A stretch of 18,508 bases of DNA. Source: J095 sp964407935. GTDB taxonomy: Bacteria > Chloroflexota > Anaerolineae > 4572-78 > J111. The notes under the pieces were generated by a model. The model made no database searches. It worked only from the letters and a program-made list of their open reading frames with translations, and was not told the DNA's origin. Positions within the stretch are counted from its first letter, which is position 1. Each line of letters starts with the position of its first letter. The translations under genes were made by a program, and so were the position numbers. The stretch is from contig CAYOXS010000091.1 in assembly GCA_964407935.1 (NCBI GenBank), forward strand, positions 1 to 18,508, given 5' to 3'. This document shows, piece by piece, positions 14,446-18,508 of the stretch.

Positions 14446-14772
14446 ATGACGGAGACTATCAAACATTATGCCGATTATGTGGGCAGCCGGCCAGGCAAGT
14501 TCTTTAAAACCACATTGTTTTCCGGCGAGTACCTGATGCTGGGCTTGAATTGCCTGGAACCGGGGCAGGTGCAAAACGTACATGCCCACGCCGACCAGGA
14601 CAAGTTTTATTTTGTAGTTGAAGGAGAGGGCCATTTTACCGTGGGGCACGAAGTGACGGCTGCTGGCGCGGGGTCAGTGGTGTGGGCGGCGGCCGGCGTG
14701 CCGCACGGGGTAGAAAACCGGAGCGCCGGGCGACTGGTCATTTTTATGGGTATGGCTCCGCCGCCCCGGTGA
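14446..14772 (+). CDS. Small cupin-domain protein
   Basis: The 108-residue protein is a single cupin beta-barrel. Motif 1 is PGQVQNVHAHADQDKFYFVVEGEG, with both metal-binding histidines (HAH), but the glutamate usually found four or five residues later is replaced by D/K. Motif 2 is PHGVEN, with the conserved histidine. The fold is clear; the function (small-molecule binding, isomerase or dioxygenase-like) cannot be assigned, and the missing glutamate may alter metal binding. The start at 14446 is chosen for its AAAGGAG site seven bases upstream; longer same-frame starts lack one. It is divergent from the ATPase operon. Confidence 0.85.
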   Translation: MTETIKHYADYVGSRPGKFFKTTLFSGEYLMLGLNCLEPGQVQNVHAHADQDKFYFVVEGEGHFTVGHEVTAAGAGSVVWAAAGVPHGVENRSAGRLVIFMGMAPPPR

Positions 14773-15023
14773 CGGGGGCCGTCGAACCCCGGCCGCGTCG
14801 CGGAATCCGCTATTTAGTGGGTGAGTTTTTGGTTTTACCCCAGATATAGTAGGTATTAGGAAAAAAGTACTGGTTTAAATTTGCCAATATAAAAAGGGTA
14901 AGTACAATACTTAACAAAATTAACGAGTTTAAAAACGTTAAAAACGGAATAGGATGACCGGGTTTTATCTTGTGAAAATTTACTGCACGGATGCAGTTTA
15001 AACCCAACGCAGAAAGGTCTGTC
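14773..15023. other. AT-rich intergenic leader ahead of the double-CNB gene
   Basis: From about 14820 to 14995 the DNA is strikingly A/T-rich compared with the GC-rich genes around it. It holds a direct repeat of AAAAACG (14932-14946, separated by TT), a small inverted repeat AAGTA-CAA-TACTT, and several TATAAA-like words. No open frame with a ribosome binding site is visible. It is probably a regulatory region or a remnant of acquired DNA. Confidence 0.45.
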
Positions 15024-16067
15024 ATGGTATCGTTGCTCAGTCAGCCGTTGGCGCGTTGGCCGGACTGGCCCAGTGTTTTGGCCCAACAAGCCAAAAACGT
15101 GCTGGCCGGTTTCAGTTGGAGTGAATCCGCCACCAGTTCATTGCCGCTGGCCGCGTTGCCCCTGTTTGCCGATTTGTCCGGTGCAGAACAGCAACTGGTA
15201 TTTGGCCAGATGAGTTTGGAGCAGTTTGATCGCGGCGCAACCCTGTTTGCCAGCGATGAGGAAAGCACGGCCATGTATCTGCTCAAAGATGGCCGGGTGA
15301 ATCTGTTGGCGACGGATCACGCCGAAGTAGCCGATACCTGTTATCCCGGCGATCTGCTGGGCCAGACCGAACTGCTGCTAAAGCTGCCCCGCTCGCAAAC
15401 GGCCCGGGCCGCCGATAAAGTGGCTGCCTGGGTTCTGGATGAGCCTCATCTGACCAGCCTTGTGACCAGTTACCCCAATATTGGCCTGCAGCTTGGGCTG
15501 GCGCTGGGGCGCGGCATTGCCCAATTTCATACCTGCCTGGCCAATCAAATCTCAAAAACAGCTCTGCTGGCCGGGTTATCGGATGTTCAGCGCCGGATTC
15601 TGGCGCAATATCTTACGCCGTATCGCTGTATGCCTCAGGAAATCATTTACCGGGCGGGTGACCCACCGACCGGTATTTTTGTTGTTGACCGGGGCACGGT
15701 GCTGCTGATCAACGAGACGGACCAGGAGTCCACCGAACTGGCCACGGGCGATACCTTTGGCGAACAGGCGGTAATTTACGGGGTGCCACACGCATTTTCG
15801 GCCCAGGCGATGACTGAAGTGATCCTGTGGCTGCTCAGCCCCGCCGATTTTGCCGCGCTGGCCGGCGTTTCGCCGTCGATTACAGCTACGCTCAGCCACA
15901 ATTTGTTCACCTCGCTGGCCGAAGCGTTGCAGATTGCTGTCCATGTGATCGACAGCGAAATAGAGGCGTTGAGCCTCGTGGCCGGCAGGCAGCACAGCCT
16001 GGTGCGCAAACTGTACCGCGTGCGGCAGGCGCTCACCTGGGTTAAAAATAACCAGATTGGCATCTAA
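15024..16067 (+). CDS. Tandem cyclic-nucleotide-binding-like domain protein without output domain
   Basis: The 347-residue product contains two CNB-like beta-barrels (about residues 40-160 and 180-300) and a helical C-terminus. The cassettes are degenerate: the first reads GDLLGQTELL...PRSQTARA with Q where the conserved Glu should be, and the second reads GDTFGEQAVIYGVPHAFSAQA, which keeps GE but lacks the Arg that holds the cyclic phosphate. Nucleotide binding is therefore doubtful. No phosphatase, DNA-binding or kinase domain is attached, so it may be an adaptor or inhibitor (inference). The start is ATG at 15024, with AGAAAGG six bases upstream; an in-frame ATG at 14991 lacks such a site. 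It is convergent with the pentapeptide gene. Confidence 0.82.
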   Translation: MVSLLSQPLARWPDWPSVLAQQAKNVLAGFSWSESATSSLPLAALPLFADLSGAEQQLVFGQMSLEQFDRGATLFASDEESTAMYLLKDGRVNLLATDHAEVADTCYPGDLLGQTELLLKLPRSQTARAADKVAAWVLDEPHLTSLVTSYPNIGLQLGLALGRGIAQFHTCLANQISKTALLAGLSDVQRRILAQYLTPYRCMPQEIIYRAGDPPTGIFVVDRGTVLLINETDQESTELATGDTFGEQAVIYGVPHAFSAQAMTEVILWLLSPADFAALAGVSPSITATLSHNLFTSLAEALQIAVHVIDSEIEALSLVAGRQHSLVRKLYRVRQALTWVKNNQIGI

Positions 16068-16074
16068 AAATAAC

Positions 16075-16094
16075 GCCCCGTATTTCGACGGGGC
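16075..16094. terminator. Shared terminator between convergent genes
   Basis: GCCCCGT (16075-16081) and ACGGGGC (16088-16094) form a 7-bp GC-rich stem with a 6-base loop between the two stops (16067 and 16104). On the minus strand it is followed by GTTATTTTT, a fair U-tract, so it best serves the pentapeptide gene. On the plus strand the U-tract is weaker. Confidence 0.7.
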
Positions 16095-16103
16095 ATTCCG
16101 GTT

Positions 16104-16415
16104 TTACTTCACCGAACCATCGGGCATGATTGTGTCAGAAAAGTAGGCCCCGTCGAAATCTGTGCCATCAACCAGGGCATCTTTCAAATTAGCCCGGTCC
16201 AGCTCGGCACCGCGCAGGTTGGCGCCGAGCAAATTAGCCCCGGAAAGATTGGCCCCCTCCAAAAAGGCCCCTTCCAGCTTGGCATTGGTAAAATTAGCGC
16301 CAGCAAAATTCAGATCGGTCAGCCGCAGACCTTCCAGATTTTGGCCCGACAGGTCAGCGCCTTCGAAATTACTTTCGCCTTCATAATATTTGTCTAAAAA
16401 CTCGTCGACTGTCAC
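16104..16415 (-). CDS. Small pentapeptide-repeat protein
   Basis: The 103-residue protein consists, after a short N-terminal segment (VDEFLDKYYEGES), of about fourteen pentapeptide repeats of the A(D/N)LXX type (FEGADLSGQNLEGL, then NFAGANFTNAKL and onward). These fold as a right-handed quadrilateral beta-helix. Family members range from DNA-mimicking gyrase protectors (Qnr, MfpA; usually longer) to proteins of unknown role; this one is too short and too generic to assign. The start is GTG at 16415, with GGGGGGA seven bases upstream. The 15-bp periodicity is visible in the DNA. Confidence 0.9.
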   Translation of the reverse strand: MTVDEFLDKYYEGESNFEGADLSGQNLEGLRLTDLNFAGANFTNAKLEGAFLEGANLSGANLLGANLRGAELDRANLKDALVDGTDFDGAYFSDTIMPDGSVK

Positions 16416-16576
16416 GGAAAAATCCCCCCTGTTTTGTAAAAATTTGCTACCGAATGGGCCAGCACGGCCCAGGTGATGGGGGATTATACAGAGATGGGCT
16501 GAAATACAAAACTAATCCCGGTTGCTTAAAGCCTCTGCGGCCGGCCTGATAATCAGACTCTTGGCGAAACTTTGGG

Positions 16577-16606
16577 TTTACAGCCTGGCCGGGTTTTTGC
16601 TATAAT
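16577..16606 (+). promoter_or_regulatory. Sigma70-type promoter of the CPBP protease gene
   Basis: TTTACA at 16577-16582 and a perfect TATAAT at 16601-16606 are separated by 18 bases. The predicted transcription start lies about 50 bases ahead of the ATG at 16663. Confidence 0.7.
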
Positions 16607-16662
16607 TCCTGTTTCAGTCTGTCGAACCGTTTTCCTGACCTGTTTTTGAGAGGAATCAACCG

Positions 16663-17658
16663 ATGAATTTGCTGAGTCCCGGGAATCGACTGTTTGAGTT
16701 GGCCAGATTGAGCCAACGATTGCCGCATCTCATTTTATCGCCGGTGCTGTCGCTGGTGTTTATTGTGGCTGCACAACTGACCGGCGGGGTAGTGGCCGTG
16801 CTGATCATCGTGGCGCTGTCGCTGGCCGAGGGCGGCACGCTATCGGCCGATAACCCCGGCCAACTGGCGGCATTAATTATGCCCAACAATGCCCTGGAGC
16901 AGACAATTTTGCTGGTGCTGGCGTTTGGGCCAATTTTTCCGCTGCTGTGGCTGTGGCTCAAATTCTTTGAAAAACGGCCGCTGTGGACCATCGGCCTGGA
17001 ACGAGACCGGGCCGGGCTGAAATATCTGCGCGGCATGGGCGTGGGCCTGTTGATGTTTGGCGGGGCGGTGGCTTTTTCGGCGGCGCTGGGCTTCATCGAA
17101 TTTGAGCAGAGCGGCCCGCAGAAACAAGGGCTGACGGCGCTGGCCGGGGTGCTGCTGGTTTATTTGGGCTGGACGGTGCAAGGCCCGGCCGAGGAGGCCC
17201 TGACTCGCGGCTGGCTGATGCAGGTGATTGGCGCGCGCTACCGGCCGTGGCTGGGCGTGCTCATTTCCTCGATTTTTTTTGCGGTGATGCACTCGTTTAA
17301 CCCAAACCTCGGCCCCATTGCCGTGCTCAATCTCTTTTTGTTTGGCCTGTTTGCGGCTCTGTACGCTCTGTGGGAGCGCGGGCTGTGGGGCGTGTTCAGC
17401 CTGCACGCGGTCTGGAACTGGATGCAGGGCAATGTGCTGGGGCTGGAAGTGAGCGGTAATGTTGCGCCCGGCGGCACGCTCTTCGATTTAAAAGAGATTG
17501 GCCCCGATGCCATTACCGGCGGCGCGTTTGGCCCGGAGGGCGGGCTGGCCGTTTCGGTGGTGCTGCTGGCGGGCATTGCCGTGGTGCTGGTCCTCGCCTG
17601 GCGAGAGCCAGCGCAAGCGACCCTTGACAATCCCCAACCTGCCGGTCATAATACCTGA
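16663..17658 (+). CDS. CPBP-family intramembrane metalloprotease (CAAX/Abi type)
   Basis: The 331-residue integral membrane protein has about eight hydrophobic segments. The three hallmark motifs of the CPBP (Abi/CAAX) family are complete: EExxxR as PAEEALTRG (E177, E178, R182), FxxxH as FFAVMH (F206, H210), and HxxxN as HAVWN (H248, N252). It is thus probably an active membrane glutamic or zinc-type protease; bacterial members are linked to prenyl-protein-like processing, bacteriocin immunity or unknown tasks. The ATG has GAGAGGA eight bases upstream. It has its own promoter, and a second promoter for the next gene is buried in its last codons. Confidence 0.9.
   Translation: MNLLSPGNRLFELARLSQRLPHLILSPVLSLVFIVAAQLTGGVVAVLIIVALSLAEGGTLSADNPGQLAALIMPNNALEQTILLVLAFGPIFPLLWLWLKFFEKRPLWTIGLERDRAGLKYLRGMGVGLLMFGGAVAFSAALGFIEFEQSGPQKQGLTALAGVLLVYLGWTVQGPAEEALTRGWLMQVIGARYRPWLGVLISSIFFAVMHSFNPNLGPIAVLNLFLFGLFAALYALWERGLWGVFSLHAVWNWMQGNVLGLEVSGNVAPGGTLFDLKEIGPDAITGGAFGPEGGLAVSVVLLAGIAVVLVLAWREPAQATLDNPQPAGHNT
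17624..17652 (+). promoter_or_regulatory. Sigma70-type promoter inside the end of the CPBP gene
   Basis: TTGACA at 17624-17629 and CATAAT at 17647-17652 are separated by exactly 17 bases, a near-consensus pair. Transcription from here would begin near 17659 and give the MoxR-type gene a leader of about 245 bases that includes the hairpin-heptad module. Confidence 0.6.
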
Positions 17659-17789
17659 ACTCGCTGCAAAGCCGGCCGTTTGGGATTCACTCCCCACGTT
17701 CCCCATTTTCTCAATTTCCAATCCCACAAATGATGTACCTTTTGCGGCAGTGCGTTAGATTTCGCAGCCCGGTAGCAAAAGTAAGAAAC

Positions 17790-17904
17790 GGAGTCAAAAA
17801 CTACAGTTTTGGACTCCGCTCACAATTTTTTAGAGTCAGGGCAGAAATTCCCTAATTCCTAACTCCTGACCCCTGAATCCTATTTTCAGAGGAGATGCGC
17901 CTTA
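17790..17904 (+). promoter_or_regulatory. Leader module, copy B: hairpin, heptad tract, ribosome binding site
   Basis: GGAGTCAAAAACT (17790-17802) pairs with 17805-17817 with one mismatch. It is followed by TCACAATTTTTT, heptamers in phase at 17854-17881 (AATTCCT, AACTCCT, GACCCCT, GAATCCT), then TTTTCAGAGGAGA and the ATG at 17905. The order, orientation and hairpin-to-ATG distance (87 bases here, 90 in copy A) match copy A at 9766-9883. Confidence 0.75.
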
Positions 17905-18508
17905 ATGTCAGATTCAACCGAAGCCATCAAAAAAGAATTACTGGCCAAAAACTATATTGCTTCTGATGATATTGCGACCGTTGTTTTTTTGGCTGACCAA
18001 CTGGGCAAACCGGTTCTCACCGAAGGCCCGGCGGGTGTGGGCAAAACCGAGCTGGCCAAAGCCTGGGCCGCCGCCAACGGGCGCCGGTTGATCCGGTTGC
18101 AGTGTTACGAAGGACTGGACGAAACCAAAGCGCTGTACGAGTGGGAATACGCCAAGCAGATGCTTTACACCCAACTGCTGCGCGATAAACTGAGCAGCAT
18201 TGTTGAAAATTCGGCCTCGCTCAGCGAAGCCGCCGACCGCATTGCCGCTGAAGAGGAAGTCTTTTTTTCCGAGCGTTTTTTGCTGCCGCGGCCGCTGTTA
18301 CAGGCGCTCACGTCCGATGAGCCGGTGGTGCTGCTGATTGACGAAATTGACCGGGCCGATGTGGAATTTGAGGCCTTTTTGCTGGAGGTGCTGAGCGATT
18401 TTCAGGTAACCGTGCCGGAGCTGGGCACCATCAGCGCCAAACATCACCCCACCGTATTTTTAACCAGCAACAACACCCGCGAGTTGAGCGAAGCGCTCAA
18501 ACGGCGCT
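17905..18508 (+). CDS. MoxR-type AAA ATPase, 3' end beyond the window
   Basis: Translation from the ATG at 17905 is open to the window end (201 residues plus one base). It has Walker A GPAGVGKT at residues 41-48, LQCYEGLDETKALYEWEYAKQML, Walker B VVLLIDEID (141-149) and the sensor-1 region VFLTSNNTRELSEALKRR with the start of the arginine-finger segment. These fit MoxR-family AAA+ chaperone-like ATPases, in particular the type that precedes von Willebrand A domain proteins (CoxD/CoxE-like). Family members remodel partner proteins or insert metal centres. GAGGAG lies ten bases before the ATG. The preceding hairpin-heptad module is shared with the monooxygenase gene. Confidence 0.87.
   Translation, partial: MSDSTEAIKKELLAKNYIASDDIATVVFLADQLGKPVLTEGPAGVGKTELAKAWAAANGRRLIRLQCYEGLDETKALYEWEYAKQMLYTQLLRDKLSSIVENSASLSEAADRIAAEEEVFFSERFLLPRPLLQALTSDEPVVLLIDEIDRADVEFEAFLLEVLSDFQVTVPELGTISAKHHPTVFLTSNNTRELSEALKRR

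Noticed and set aside
16104..16415. Qnr/MfpA-type gyrase protection protein
   Set aside because: The protein is only about half the usual length of Qnr/MfpA and shows no feature beyond generic pentapeptide repeats.

Overview
The window looks like part of a scaffold (two 100-N gaps) from a GC-rich, uncultured bacterium, most probably of the phylum Chloroflexota (Anaerolineae/Caldilineae/Ardenticatenia grade). This is an inference from Pro/Thr-rich extracytoplasmic linkers behind single membrane anchors, large AAA-ATPase fusion proteins, cyclic-nucleotide-binding/PP2C signalling proteins and intergenic spaces packed with G/C-rich inverted repeats and 7-bp-period repeats. No rRNA, tRNA, phage, insertion sequence or CRISPR array was seen.

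Layout. 1-369: intergenic, three inverted repeats and a strong terminator. 370-2761 (minus): a signalling cluster of a single-domain response regulator, a CNB-PP2C phosphatase and a membrane-anchored SH3b protein. 2762-3010: a phase-locked heptad repeat tract. 3011-6528 (minus): a 1120-residue fusion of an endonuclease-Q-like PHP nuclease to a UvrD/PcrA-type helicase, interrupted only by a false scaffolding gap; three clamp-binding-like motifs can be read in it. 6529-7011: repeat-bearing spacer. 7012-9530 (plus): a GNAT acetyltransferase, then the overlapping pair obgE-nadD. 9531-9883: a crowded intergenic region with hairpins, a 22-bp tandem array and a leader module. 9884-10192 (plus): an ABM-type monooxygenase. 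10189-14206 (minus): an apparent operon of an ATPase-TM-PstS-like fusion (with a real sequence gap), an SDR protein and a GT-B glycosyltransferase-like protein. 14446-14772 (plus): a small cupin. 15024-16067 (plus): a double-CNB protein, convergent with a pentapeptide-repeat protein at 16104-16415 (minus). 16663-17658 (plus): a CPBP membrane protease. 17905 to the end (plus): a MoxR-type AAA ATPase cut by the window edge, with the same leader module as the monooxygenase.

The observations most worth following are (i) the EndoQ-UvrD fusion with clamp-binding-like motifs, (ii) the cytoplasmic ATPase joined across a membrane segment to a PstS-like binding domain, (iii) an almost identical hairpin-plus-heptad leader in front of two unrelated genes, (iv) a 22-bp tandem array of mini-hairpins, and (v) a 105-bp mosaic of different heptamers that all keep one 7-bp phase.
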